Origin: Methylobacter sp.
GTDB lineage: Bacteria > Pseudomonadota > Gammaproteobacteria > Methylococcales > Methylomonadaceae
Length of the DNA stretch: 64,000 nucleotides
Assembly: GCA_030699385.1 (NCBI GenBank)
Contig: JAUYMY010000024.1
Span: forward strand, 81,402 to 145,401
Reading direction: 5' to 3'
This document shows positions 51,536-60,656 of the stretch, one piece after another. The notes beneath the pieces are model-generated. The model worked only from the letters and a program-made list of their open reading frames with translations, ran no database searches and was not told the origin of the DNA. Made by a program: the position numbers and the translations under genes. How positions within the stretch are numbered: position 1 is the stretch's first letter; each line of letters opens with the position of its first letter.

Positions 51536-52615
51536 TTATAAACAATCTAATATAGCCCGTTTAACTGCATCCAGAGTGGCTTCAATGGTTACCGGATGTG
51601 CCGCTGCGCATTGCGCGATGGCGGTATCGGGATCTTTTAAGCCGTTGCCGGTTAAGGTGCAGACGATTTTGCTGCCTTCGGGGATATTACCTAACGCGAT
51701 GTCGTGGAGCGCGCCAGCTAATGAGGCGGCCGAGGCGGGTTCGCAAAAGATGCCTTCATATTGCGACAGCATTTTTTGCGCAGCCAAAATCTGTTCGTCG
51801 GTGAATTTTTCAAACCAGCCGCCGGATTCTTTTTGCGCCGCCCAGGCATAATCCCAGGATTGCGGATTGCCGATGCGAATGGCTGTGGCGATGGTTTCCG
51901 GGTCTTCAATCGGGTGGCCGGCCAAAAACGGCGCGGCGCCGGCGGCCTGATAACCGCACATGACCGGGCGCGTGCTGCACACGCGGTCGGTGGCGTATTC
52001 TTTGTAGCCTTTCCAGTAGGCGGTGATGTTACCGGCATTGCCGACCGGCAGACAATGATAATCGGGCGCGAAACCCAAGTCGTCGACAATTTCAAAGGCG
52101 GCGGTTTTTTGGCCGTCAATCCGGTACGGGTTGATCGAGTTGACGATGGTGACCGGCGCATGGTCGGCGATTTCTTTGACCAAGGCCATGCCTTTGTCGA
52201 AGTTGCCGTTAATTTGTATGATTTCAGCGCCGTACATTAAGGTTTGCGCCAGTTTGCCTTGGGCAATTTTGCCGTCGGGAATTAACACGAAGGCTTTGAT
52301 ACCGGCACGGGCGGCGTAGGCTGCAGCAGCGGCTGAGGTGTTGCCGGTTGAGGCGCAAATAATGGCTTGGCTGCCCTCCTCTACCGCTTTGGTTACAGCC
52401 ATAGTCATGCCGCGATCTTTGAAGGAACCGGTGGGGTTCAAGCCTTCAAATTTGACGTAAATATCCACATCTTTGCCGATTAGACGCGGGATATTGTACA
52501 GTTGAATCAACGGCGTATTGCCTTCGTTCAAGCTGATGATGCGGGTGTTTGCACTGACCGGCAGGCGATCGCGGTAACGGTCAATTAAACCGGTGTGGTG
52601 TTTGTGGGTTGACAT
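51536..52615 (-). CDS. thrC: Threonine synthase
   Basis: A 359-residue PLP enzyme that converts O-phosphohomoserine to threonine. The PLP lysine lies in PTGSFKDRGMTMA (about residue 66). The phosphate-binding loop is ICASTGNTSAAAAAYAAR and LPVGNAGNI. This is the shorter thrC class that follows hom in many bacteria. It is the last gene of the hom-thrC operon and borders the prophage array. Confidence 0.96.
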   Translation of the reverse strand: MSTHKHHTGLIDRYRDRLPVSANTRIISLNEGNTPLIQLYNIPRLIGKDVDIYVKFEGLNPTGSFKDRGMTMAVTKAVEEGSQAIICASTGNTSAAAAAYAARAGIKAFVLIPDGKIAQGKLAQTLMYGAEIIQINGNFDKGMALVKEIADHAPVTIVNSINPYRIDGQKTAAFEIVDDLGFAPDYHCLPVGNAGNITAYWKGYKEYATDRVCSTRPVMCGYQAAGAAPFLAGHPIEDPETIATAIRIGNPQSWDYAWAAQKESGGWFEKFTDEQILAAQKMLSQYEGIFCEPASAASLAGALHDIALGNIPEGSKIVCTLTGNGLKDPDTAIAQCAAAHPVTIEATLDAVKRAILDCL

Positions 52616-52621
52616 GTTTAT

Positions 52622-53932
52622 TTATCCTAAAGTTTCCAGACGGATGCGGTTTATTTTGCCGCTCACAGTTGCAAGTGCTTCGATTTCAGCGATGGCCGCG
52701 TTCATTTCCTGTTCCAGCGTGATTTGCGTCAGTATGATAATCGGCACGGACGTTTCATTGTTCAGCGGCGCTTTTTGGCTGATGGCTTCGATGCTGATGT
52801 GGTGCGCGGCCAGGATGCGCGTTACTTCGGCCAATACGCCGGGTTTGTCTTCGGCATTCAGGCGCAAATAATAAGCGGTTTTAAATTGCTCGGACGACAA
52901 CACAGGAATGTCGGCGATTGCATCGGCCTGAAACGCCAAATGCGGCACGCGATTTTCGGGGTCGCTCGTTAATGCCCGAACTACATCAATCACATCGGCA
53001 ACCACGGACGATGCGGTCGGTTCGGCGCCTGCACCGGCACCATAATAAAGCGTCGCGCCAACCGCATCGCCTTTGACCAAAACCGCGTTCATCACGCCAT
53101 TGACGTTGGCAATCAAGCGGCGTTCAGGAATCAAGGTCGGATGCACGCGCAATTCAATGCCGGCCGCCGTTTTGCGGGCAATGCCCAAATGCTTGATGCG
53201 GTAGCCCAATTGCTCGGCATATTCGACATCGGTGCGGGTGATTTGGGTGATGCCTTCGGTAAACACCTTGTCAAACTGCAACGGGATGCCGAATGCGATA
53301 GAAGCCAAAATGGTCAGTTTATGTCCGGCGTCGATGCCTTCGACATCAAAAGTCGGATCGGCTTCGGCATAACCCAAGGCTTGCGCCTCGGCCAGGACAT
53401 CAGCAAAATCGCGGCCTTTATCGCGCATTTCGGTCAGGATGAAATTGCCGGTGCCGTTGATGATGCCTGCCAGCCATTCGATTTGATTGCCGCTAAGCCC
53501 TTCGCGGATGGCCTTGATAATCGGAATGCCGCCGGCAACAGCGGCTTCAAAAGCGACAATCACGCCTTTTTCGCTGGCTTTGGCGAAAATTTCGTTGCCA
53601 TGCAAAGCAATCAGCGACTTGTTGGCGGTGACCACGTGCTTGCCGTTTTCTATGGCTTTCAACACCATGTCTTTGACCTGCCCTGCCCCGCCAATCAATT
53701 CCAAAATGATTTCAATTTCAGGGTCATTGATAATGTCAAAAGGATCGGTGGTTAAGGCGATGCCTTGCGTGTCGCAAATGCGCGCCTTGTTTAAATCTTT
53801 GGCCGAAGCGCGGGTGATGATAATTTCACGCCCTGCCCTGCGCGCGATTTCTGCGGCATTGCGCTTTAATACATTGACGGTGCCGCCACCGACGGTACCT
53901 AGACCTAATACACCTACTTTTACCGGTTTCAA
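52622..53932 (-). CDS. hom: Homoserine dehydrogenase
   Basis: A 436-residue monofunctional homoserine dehydrogenase. The NAD(P)-binding GLGTVGGGTVNVL is at residues 10-22. The catalytic domain includes GIINGTGNFILTEM and EGIDAGHKL. The C-terminal ACT domain (about 350-430: YYLRLNAEDKPGVLAEVTRIL) is for threonine feedback inhibition. It reduces aspartate semialdehyde to homoserine. It lies 6 bases upstream of thrC. Confidence 0.97.
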   Translation of the reverse strand: MKPVKVGVLGLGTVGGGTVNVLKRNAAEIARRAGREIIITRASAKDLNKARICDTQGIALTTDPFDIINDPEIEIILELIGGAGQVKDMVLKAIENGKHVVTANKSLIALHGNEIFAKASEKGVIVAFEAAVAGGIPIIKAIREGLSGNQIEWLAGIINGTGNFILTEMRDKGRDFADVLAEAQALGYAEADPTFDVEGIDAGHKLTILASIAFGIPLQFDKVFTEGITQITRTDVEYAEQLGYRIKHLGIARKTAAGIELRVHPTLIPERRLIANVNGVMNAVLVKGDAVGATLYYGAGAGAEPTASSVVADVIDVVRALTSDPENRVPHLAFQADAIADIPVLSSEQFKTAYYLRLNAEDKPGVLAEVTRILAAHHISIEAISQKAPLNNETSVPIIILTQITLEQEMNAAIAEIEALATVSGKINRIRLETLG

Positions 53933-53970
53933 ATCAAACTCCAGTTAAAAACTATTTTGCATAAAGAAAA

Positions 53971-54108
53971 ATGGAACACGGATGGCACGGATTTAGACGG
54001 ATAAGAACGGATTTGAAAACACATAACAGGCTCCAAAACTTGGCTTGGAGACTGCAAACTCAGTATAAAAAATCCGTGTAAATCCGTCTAATCCGTGCTT
54101 TCCGTGTC
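53971..54108. repeat. ATCCGTG-type repeats between hom and alaC
   Basis: Several copies of ACGGAT(T) on one side (53978-54013) and AATCCGT on the other (54070-54107) form a long imperfect inverted repeat. It resembles dispersed intergenic palindromic repeats and may act as a transcription pause. No gene is seen here. Confidence 0.5.
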
Positions 54109-54124
54109 CTATCATTTGACCCGA

Positions 54125-55309
54125 TTATATAACGTTGTCTTTCTTCATCATCAAACGGATGCCGCGCACCGCCTGACGGGTACGGTGTTCATTCTCGATC
54201 AGGCCGAAACGAACATGGTCATCGCCATGCTGACCGAAACCGATACCCGGCGACACCGCCACTTTGGCCTCATGCAGCAGTTTTTTGGAAAACTCAATCG
54301 AGCCCAAATGTTGATAAGCCTCAGGAATACGCGCCCAGACAAACATGGTGGCTTTGGGTTTTTCCACCGGCCAGCCTGCCGCCGTCAAGCCTTCGCACAA
54401 TACATCGCGCCGTTTCCGGTACATTTCGGCAATTTCAGCCACGCACTCTTGCGGGCCTTCGAGCGCGGCAATCGCGGCGATTTGAATCGGGGTAAAAGTG
54501 CCGTAATCCAAGTAAGATTTGATGCGCGCCAAAGCCGAAACCAGCTCTTTGTTGCCGCACATAAAGCCGACTCGCCAACCCGGCATGTTGTAACTTTTCG
54601 ACAGCGAGAAAAACTCAACCGCAATGTCTTTGGCGCCTTCAACTTGAAGGATAGACGGTGCTTTGTAGCCGTCGAACACGATGTCGGCATAAGCAATATC
54701 TTGCACGACCCAGATATTATGCTCCTTGGCGATAGCGATAATTTTCTCGAAAAAGTCCAGCTCTACACATTGAGTCGTTGGATTGCCGGGAAAATTAAGA
54801 ATCAGCATTTTCGGCTTGGGCCATGAATCGATAATGGCTTTTTGCAGCTCCTCAAAAAAGTCGCCACCCGGCACCATCGGTACATGACGAAGATCAGCAC
54901 CGGCAATGACCACGCCATAAGGATGAATCGGATAAGCGGGATTCGGCACCAGCACCACATCGCCAGGACCTAAGGTCGCCAGCGCCAAATGCGCCAAACC
55001 TTCTTTGGAACCGATGGTGACGATGGCCTCTGTTTCAGGGTCCAAATCGACATCGAAGCGATTTTTATACCAGGTGCAAATGGCTTTCCTTAATCGGGGA
55101 ATGCCCTTGGACACCGAATAACGGTGGGTATCGGGGCGCTGCACCGACTCAATCAATTTATTGACGATATGCTCCGGCGTGGCTTGATCGGGATTGCCCA
55201 TGCCAAAATCGATAATGTCTTCCCCTGCCGCGCGCGCTTTGGCTTTCAGGTCAGTCACAATATTAAAAACGTAGGGGGGTAAACGACTTATTCTATGAAA
55301 TTCTTCCAT
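54125..55309 (-). CDS. alaC: Alanine transaminase AlaC-type aminotransferase
   Basis: A 394-residue class I PLP aminotransferase. The PLP lysine is in [17 protein letters not shown]. The N-terminal arm ([35 protein letters not shown]) and [11 protein letters not shown] match the AlaC family, which sits beside hom in many proteobacteria. It makes alanine from pyruvate and glutamate; an LL-diaminopimelate-type role is less likely. Confidence 0.93.
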   Translation of the reverse strand: MEEFHRISRLPPYVFNIVTDLKAKARAAGEDIIDFGMGNPDQATPEHIVNKLIESVQRPDTHRYSVSKGIPRLRKAICTWYKNRFDVDLDPETEAIVTIGSKEGLAHLALATLGPGDVVLVPNPAYPIHPYGVVIAGADLRHVPMVPGGDFFEELQKAIIDSWPKPKMLILNFPGNPTTQCVELDFFEKIIAIAKEHNIWVVQDIAYADIVFDGYKAPSILQVEGAKDIAVEFFSLSKSYNMPGWRVGFMCGNKELVSALARIKSYLDYGTFTPIQIAAIAALEGPQECVAEIAEMYRKRRDVLCEGLTAAGWPVEKPKATMFVWARIPEAYQHLGSIEFSKKLLHEAKVAVSPGIGFGQHGDDHVRFGLIENEHRTRQAVRGIRLMMKKDNVI

Positions 55310-55621
55310 TGACTGCTCTTGAAAAACCGATGTTTAAGTGAAGGTTAAAAAATGCTGCCTAAGGTACTGTTGTTAATAAGCTATGTCAAATTCAAACAGC
55401 GCCGTGCAGAAGGCGCCATCATTTTCAACTCATCCCGTTCAGTAATAGGGGATATGACGCATTATTTTATTAAACTGTGTTATATAACGTAATTTTACCC
55501 ATCATTTCGAGTGCGAAGTAATTTTAGTAAATAAAATCAATTTCTTACAATTTGGCATCGATTATGCTTAATCAATAATTATATGTTTTTGTTAGTTAAT
55601 CTTATATGAAAAGGTGAAGTG
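55310..55621. other. Gene-free 0.31 kb region before metal cluster
   Basis: AT-rich, with no convincing gene. It must hold promoters for alaC (leftward) and the membrane-protein gene at 55622 (rightward), but no box is clear enough to name. Confidence 0.4.
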
Positions 55622-55837
55622 ATGGCTCAGCAATTAATCCGTACAGACGTTAAAGCATCCCATAATGGTTCTTTATTACTAGGCACCAGTCTAGTCGTGG
55701 CCTCGATGATTTTAGTGCCCGCATTAGCTGTTAGGCTCGGTTTGGGCGCTAGTTTGACCGGTGCGCTGAGAATTGCGTTGATGAAGGCATCAAGCAAGGC
55801 GGTGAGCGGCGCCACTGATATTTCCAAAGCGGCTTAA
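55622..55837 (+). CDS. Small membrane protein of the metal cluster
   Basis: A 71-residue protein with a central membrane segment (LLLGTSLVVASMILVPALAV) and an amphipathic Ala-Ser-Lys end. It resembles small proteins such as DUF5132 that accompany HMA2-type proteins and P-type ATPases, though the match is weak. AAGGTGAAG precedes the ATG at 55622. Confidence 0.6.
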   Translation: MAQQLIRTDVKASHNGSLLLGTSLVVASMILVPALAVRLGLGASLTGALRIALMKASSKAVSGATDISKAA

Positions 55838-56117
55838 AATAATTGTCCACGAAAGTCACGAAAAGACACGAAAATTTTGTGATTTTCCTGGACTTTATTT
55901 TTTACAGCCAGAGATCAGCACAAAACACGAAGAATAGAATGCAATCTGCTGTATGCATGGCAATTGGGTTTTAGTAGAATAACCATGAGCTCTGCCTTTG
56001 TCCGACTACGGTAAAAGGCAACTAACTGACGGAATTTTTTTAAGAAATTCCTTGCCGTTGGCGGCAACACCCTGATGTTGCCCGCCTAATCTTAGGTTAA
56101 ATAACATAGTTAAATAA

Positions 56118-56285
56118 ATGGTTGATACTAAAAAAACATGTGATCTTTGCGGGTTAGTGGTTGAAACACCGGGCTTTACATTAAAAACTAAAGACGGCGA
56201 TAAAGCGTTTTGCTGCGAAGGCTGCAAGGGCATTTATCAGCTGTTAAATGAAGATCAGATTTTGCCCGAATCTGATCAGGATTAA
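56118..56285 (+). CDS. CcoI-N-like metal-binding miniprotein
   Basis: A 55-residue protein. C8 and C11 (CDLCG) and a cluster FCCEGCKGIYQLL match the cysteine-rich region found at the N-terminus of CcoI-type copper ATPases (ATPase-cat_bd). Here it stands alone rather than fused to the ATPase further downstream, which lacks it. It probably binds copper or another soft metal. Confidence 0.75.
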   Translation: MVDTKKTCDLCGLVVETPGFTLKTKDGDKAFCCEGCKGIYQLLNEDQILPESDQD

Positions 56286-56305
56286 TTAATAATTAAGGAA
56301 AAAAT

Positions 56306-56560
56306 ATGAAGCTCGCACAAAATCCAGTCGTTAAAGGCTCAATCGTTTCATCTACAGTACATACGGGGAGCAAGCTAATGAGTAATGTTGCGAAACATCC
56401 GGTTCTGGTTTTTGGTTTAGGTCTAGCGGCTGGTTATCTGATTTATAAATACCGAAAAGAAATCGTCTCTAGCACCACTAAAGCGGTCGATGCAGGCAAG
56501 GACTTTGTCCTGCAACAAAAAGAAAATCTTGAAGACATCGTTGCGGAAAGCAAAGAATAA
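56306..56560 (+). CDS. Small membrane protein of the metal cluster
   Basis: An 84-residue protein with one membrane helix (HPVLVFGLGLAAGYLIYKY) and a long charged helix after it (VDAGKDFVLQQKENLEDIVAESKE). It is similar in style to YtxH/DUF5132 accessory proteins. A purine-rich AAGGAAAAA site precedes the ATG. It lies 20 bases after the metal-binding miniprotein gene. Confidence 0.65.
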   Translation: MKLAQNPVVKGSIVSSTVHTGSKLMSNVAKHPVLVFGLGLAAGYLIYKYRKEIVSSTTKAVDAGKDFVLQQKENLEDIVAESKE

Positions 56561-56665
56561 CAAGCTGTTTGCCAATTAAAGCGGCTTCATTCATTAACGG
56601 GTGATTTTCTTGGCGGCATAACGCCGGAGCGCCCGTTTTGTTTTTCCATAGGGTTTACTTAAGTT

Positions 56666-57277
56666 ATGTCCATACAAAAAGAATTTGTGCTGCGTCATCG
56701 TGTGGACGGGCATATCCGGTTTCAAATACCGGCTCAGATTTGCTCGGTTGAGATAGCCAAGACGATAACAGAGGGCATTTCTGCACTGGACGGCGTCTAT
56801 CGCGTTAACCTTTATCGCGGTCAACAGAAGTTATCGATTCGTTTCGATGAGGCCGTTTGTGATTTTAAATCACTGGCTCGACAGTTGTTTCAGTTGCTGG
56901 CCGAACTGGAAGAAAAAGGCGCGTTAAAAGCCAAACCCGTTTCAACCTTGGTGCCTTGGCAAGAAAAAGCCAAAACCAAATTGGGCGATATGAAGGCGAC
57001 GCGCTGGGTCAAACAAAAATTCGGCGATGCCAAGGAAACGGTTCAGGCCGCCAAAGTCATTACCAAGCTGGGCATGAAAAAGCCCACCGCTTTCATGCAA
57101 GACCCGGAAAAAGCCGTCATTGATTTTCTCAATGATATTCTGGTGATTTTCCTGATCCGACTGCATTGGGACAACATTACCCAGCATTGGCTGTTAAAGC
57201 CGCTCAAACATCGTTACGAATGGATGGCGCTGTTTTATATGTTCTTTTTGCTGGTTCGTTCGCGCAGAAAAAAATAA
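56666..57277 (+). CDS. HMA2-like domain protein
   Basis: A 203-residue protein. The first 85 residues ([19 protein letters not shown] through [16 protein letters not shown]) form a ferredoxin-like fold of the HMA type without the CxxC metal motif. A hydrophobic end ([17 protein letters not shown]) could anchor it. Such HMA2 proteins commonly precede P1B ATPases, as here. It may be a regulatory or scaffolding partner, not a metal carrier. Confidence 0.7.
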   Translation: MSIQKEFVLRHRVDGHIRFQIPAQICSVEIAKTITEGISALDGVYRVNLYRGQQKLSIRFDEAVCDFKSLARQLFQLLAELEEKGALKAKPVSTLVPWQEKAKTKLGDMKATRWVKQKFGDAKETVQAAKVITKLGMKKPTAFMQDPEKAVIDFLNDILVIFLIRLHWDNITQHWLLKPLKHRYEWMALFYMFFLLVRSRRKK

Positions 57278-57363
57278 TCCCGTCCGTTATCAGGAAACCG
57301 TTGTTGACTCGACGGTTTCCTATTCAAACCGCTCATCGACCTATCGCCGAGAACTGCCATCTT

Positions 57364-59814
57364 ATGGATACATACATCGCCACGCCAAAAAACTTCCAGC
57401 TGGTACATCAATTAAAAAGGCGCATCCGCATTATTTCCCCGGTGTTAAAAAACGATCAGGAACGCGGTTATATTTTTGAAATCCTGTTAAAAAAGCGCCC
57501 CGAAATAAAAAAGATACGCTCAGTTTACGCGCTGGGTTCGGTGGTCATTCACTTTGATCCGGCGCATTTGCCGCTACAGAATTTACTGATTATGTTGGAT
57601 GCGGTGCTGGGCAATATTGCCCGTAAGCAAGCCGAACAACACAAGCAACAACAGCAGGTTCTGGACGGCCCGACACAGGAAATCGATCTGGCCGTTGAAG
57701 GCATGAGTTGTGCGTCCTGTGCCTTATTAATCGAAATGGTGTTAAAGCGCGACCCCAGAATCAAACGGGCCAGCGTCAATTTCGGCACTTCGACGCTGAC
57801 CGTTCACGGTCAATTGGCTAAAGATGAAGTCAGCGCGAAAGTCGCGACGCTGGGCTATGCCACTTACGCAATGGATACCTTGTCCCAGCGCAAAAAACTG
57901 ATTGAGAAAGAACAACAACGCATTGCTGTCGCCAAACGCCGATTTATCTGGTCCGGCATCTTGAGTTTTCCTGTGGTCGTTGTCGGCATGGGTATGCCCA
58001 GTTCGCGCTGGCTGCACTGGATGCAGTTTGTACTGACTACGCCGGTGGTGTTTTGGTCGGGCTGGACTTTTTTTGCCAAAGCCTGGCGATTGGCCAAACA
58101 ACGCAGCGCCAATATGGACACGCTGATTGCGCTCGGCGTCGGTGCGGCTTACGGCTACAGCTTGCCTGCGTTATTTCGGCGCAAAGGCCACCTTTATTTT
58201 GAAGCGGGCGCGGCCATTATCACCTTCGTGCTGTTGGGGCGTTTTTTAGAAGAACGCGCCAAAGGCAAAGCCGGTGAAGCCATCCGCAAACTGGTTGATT
58301 TGCAGCCGCAAACCGCAACCGTAATCCGTGACGGCCAGGAGTTCATCATCAGCGTTGACGATTGCGCCATTGACGACATTTTACTGGTGCGGCCGGGCGA
58401 AAAAATCCCAACCGACGGCGTGGTCATTCAAGGCGTATCGACCGTCGATGAAGCCATGGTCACCGGCGAAAGCTTGCCGGTGGTTAAAGATGTCGGCCAC
58501 AAAGTGATTGGCGGCTGCGTCAACGGCAGCGGCGCGTTGCGCATTCGTGTGACCGCAGTCGGCATGGACACCGTATTGGCGGGCATTGTCCACATGGTCG
58601 ATCAGGCGCAAGCCACCAAACTGCCTATACAAAAACAGGTCGATAAGATTTCTGCGGTGTTTGTGCCCTCGGTGATGCTGTTGTCGGCTTTAACGCTGAC
58701 CGGCTGGCTGCTGGTCGGCGCACCGTTTGGTTTCGCTTTCGGCAACGCCATCACGGTATTGCTGATTGCCTGCCCTTGCGCACTGGGCTTGGCAACACCG
58801 GCGGCGATTATGGTCGGCGCCGGGCAAGCCGCACGGGAAGGCATTTATATCCGCAATGGCGAAAGTCTGGAAACAGCGGCCAAGCTTAATGTCATCGTGT
58901 TCGACAAAACCGGCACCATTACCGAAGGCAAACCAAAAGTCACCGACTTGCTTAAACTGTCCCGACTCAGCTCAGAAAAACTGATTCGCTTGGCGGCTTC
59001 GGCAGAAAACAACTCGGAGCATTTTTTGGCTAAAGCCATCGTCGCTTACGCCAAAGAACAGGCTATTGAGTTACAGGACTGCAGCTATTTTTACAGTGAA
59101 ACCGGCCGAGGCATTGCCGCCGAAGTAAACGACAAAAAGCTCTTGCTGGGCAATCACGACTGGCTGTCAGATCAAGGTATTGTTGTCGATGGTTTATTAA
59201 CTGCCGCCAGCGATTTTTCCGAACAAGGCAAAACTCCGGTGTTCATGGCCATCAACGGCAAAGCGGCGGCTGTATTCGGCATTGCCGACAAACCCAGGCC
59301 GCAAGCGATACAAGCCATTCAGCACCTGAAAAAACTGGGCATACAGACCTTGATGGTCACCGGCGACACCGAAAAAACCGCACAGCATATTGCCGCCATC
59401 GTCGGCATTGAAACAGTCATCGCCAACGCCAAGCCGGAACAAAAACTGGCCATCATTCAGCAGTTCCAACAAGAAGGCAAAAACGTCGGCATGATCGGCG
59501 ACGGCATTAACGACGCCCCTGCCCTAGCCGCCTCCAATGTCGGTTTCGCTATCGGCACCGGCACCGACATCGCCATCGAATCTGCCGACATGACGCTGGT
59601 GCATGGCGATATTACCAAAGTCACCGGCGCCATTCAGCTCAGCACCGACACCATTAGAGTCATCAAGCAAAACCTGTTCTGGGCCTTTGGCTATAACGTT
59701 GTTGCCATTCCGGTGGCGGCGATGGGCAACCTCAACCCAATGATTGCGTCGGCAGCCATGGCGCTCAGCTCGGTATCAGTCATCGTTAACTCATTAAGAT
59801 TAAATAAAAAATAG
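57364..59814 (+). CDS. Heavy-metal-translocating P1B-type ATPase
   Basis: An 816-residue pump. It has a degenerate N-terminal HMA-like domain without CxxC, then a true HMA domain (MSCASC: C116, C119). The membrane metal site is C470-P-C472 ([12 protein letters not shown]), which marks the Cu+/Ag+-type class. Phosphorylation is at D514 ([10 protein letters not shown]), and the hinge is [13 protein letters not shown]. The TGE motif is in VTGESLPV. It should export monovalent copper or silver, or load it into cuproenzymes. It lies 8 bases upstream of the UreH-like gene. The start at 57364 gives the expected domain limits. Confidence 0.92.
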   Translation: MDTYIATPKNFQLVHQLKRRIRIISPVLKNDQERGYIFEILLKKRPEIKKIRSVYALGSVVIHFDPAHLPLQNLLIMLDAVLGNIARKQAEQHKQQQQVLDGPTQEIDLAVEGMSCASCALLIEMVLKRDPRIKRASVNFGTSTLTVHGQLAKDEVSAKVATLGYATYAMDTLSQRKKLIEKEQQRIAVAKRRFIWSGILSFPVVVVGMGMPSSRWLHWMQFVLTTPVVFWSGWTFFAKAWRLAKQRSANMDTLIALGVGAAYGYSLPALFRRKGHLYFEAGAAIITFVLLGRFLEERAKGKAGEAIRKLVDLQPQTATVIRDGQEFIISVDDCAIDDILLVRPGEKIPTDGVVIQGVSTVDEAMVTGESLPVVKDVGHKVIGGCVNGSGALRIRVTAVGMDTVLAGIVHMVDQAQATKLPIQKQVDKISAVFVPSVMLLSALTLTGWLLVGAPFGFAFGNAITVLLIACPCALGLATPAAIMVGAGQAAREGIYIRNGESLETAAKLNVIVFDKTGTITEGKPKVTDLLKLSRLSSEKLIRLAASAENNSEHFLAKAIVAYAKEQAIELQDCSYFYSETGRGIAAEVNDKKLLLGNHDWLSDQGIVVDGLLTAASDFSEQGKTPVFMAINGKAAAVFGIADKPRPQAIQAIQHLKKLGIQTLMVTGDTEKTAQHIAAIVGIETVIANAKPEQKLAIIQQFQQEGKNVGMIGDGINDAPALAASNVGFAIGTGTDIAIESADMTLVHGDITKVTGAIQLSTDTIRVIKQNLFWAFGYNVVAIPVAAMGNLNPMIASAAMALSSVSVIVNSLRLNKK

Positions 59815-59821
59815 GCAAAAA

Positions 59822-60652
59822 ATGGATCATTCAACAATGGATATGGGCATGCAGCATGTGACTGCGGCTGCGGGCGGCTTTGATTACGGACTGGCTTTTA
59901 TGGCGGGCGTTTTAGGCAGCGGACATTGTGTCGGCATGTGCGGCGCACTGGTGTCGGGTTGCTTTATGCGTGCCGGTGCGTCAAGAACTTATACGGCCTA
60001 TCTGGCTTATCAGCTGGCCAGAATATCGGTTTATACGGTGGTTGGCTTTGCCGCCGCCGCGCTCGGCGTAGTGCTGGTTTCCAGCGGCCTGTTCGGTCAA
60101 ATACAAAGTATTTTGCAAATGTTCGTCGGCGTCGTGGTCATTATTTTGGCCCTGGGCATTTTAGGTTGGATTCCGTTTCAGGGTTCAGTCAGGCTATTGC
60201 CGATGAATTTATTGCGCAAAGGCTATGCCGAATCAAGAACCAAAGGGCCGCTGCTGGGCGCGACGATGGCCGGCTTGTTAAACGGCTTGATGCCCTGCCC
60301 TTTGACTTTTGCGATGGCGGTTAAAGCCACCTCGGCGACAACGGTATTGGAAGGCGGCTTGCTAATGCTGGCTTTTGGCGCAGGCACCTTGCCGACCATG
60401 CTCTTCGTCAGTGTCGCATTCGGCAAAATGAGTGCCCATTTCAGAGGCCTAATGATGAAATCAGCCGCGTTTATCATGATTGCAATGGGCTGTTACACTA
60501 TTTACATGGGCTTGTCGTTTTATGTGGCGGAAAACTTCCAACAGCATAATTTCATCCACGATATTAAAAATGAAATTGACGGCGTTATTTTGTTTCTGCA
60601 ACAAATGGTTGAGTACTACACCGGCATGATAAAAAGCATTCAGGACAGTTAA
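59822..60652 (+). CDS. UreH/TauE-like membrane protein
   Basis: A 276-residue membrane protein (about six helices) of the 'sulfite exporter TauE/SafE' UreH-like group. The N-terminal signature is GSGHCVGMCGALVSGCF, with a His/Met-rich leader (MDHSTMDMGMQH) that could bind metal. The second half has LNGLMPCPLTFAMAVKA. Such genes often follow CcoI/CopA-type ATPases and are linked to metal or thiol handling. A C-terminal helix pair extends it slightly. Confidence 0.85.
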   Translation: MDHSTMDMGMQHVTAAAGGFDYGLAFMAGVLGSGHCVGMCGALVSGCFMRAGASRTYTAYLAYQLARISVYTVVGFAAAALGVVLVSSGLFGQIQSILQMFVGVVVIILALGILGWIPFQGSVRLLPMNLLRKGYAESRTKGPLLGATMAGLLNGLMPCPLTFAMAVKATSATTVLEGGLLMLAFGAGTLPTMLFVSVAFGKMSAHFRGLMMKSAAFIMIAMGCYTIYMGLSFYVAENFQQHNFIHDIKNEIDGVILFLQQMVEYYTGMIKSIQDS

Positions 60653-60656
60653 GTAC

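Noticed and set aside
54095..54826. A 243-residue + strand frame over alaC
   Set aside because: Antisense to a clear aminotransferase with its catalytic lysine; composition follows the other strand.
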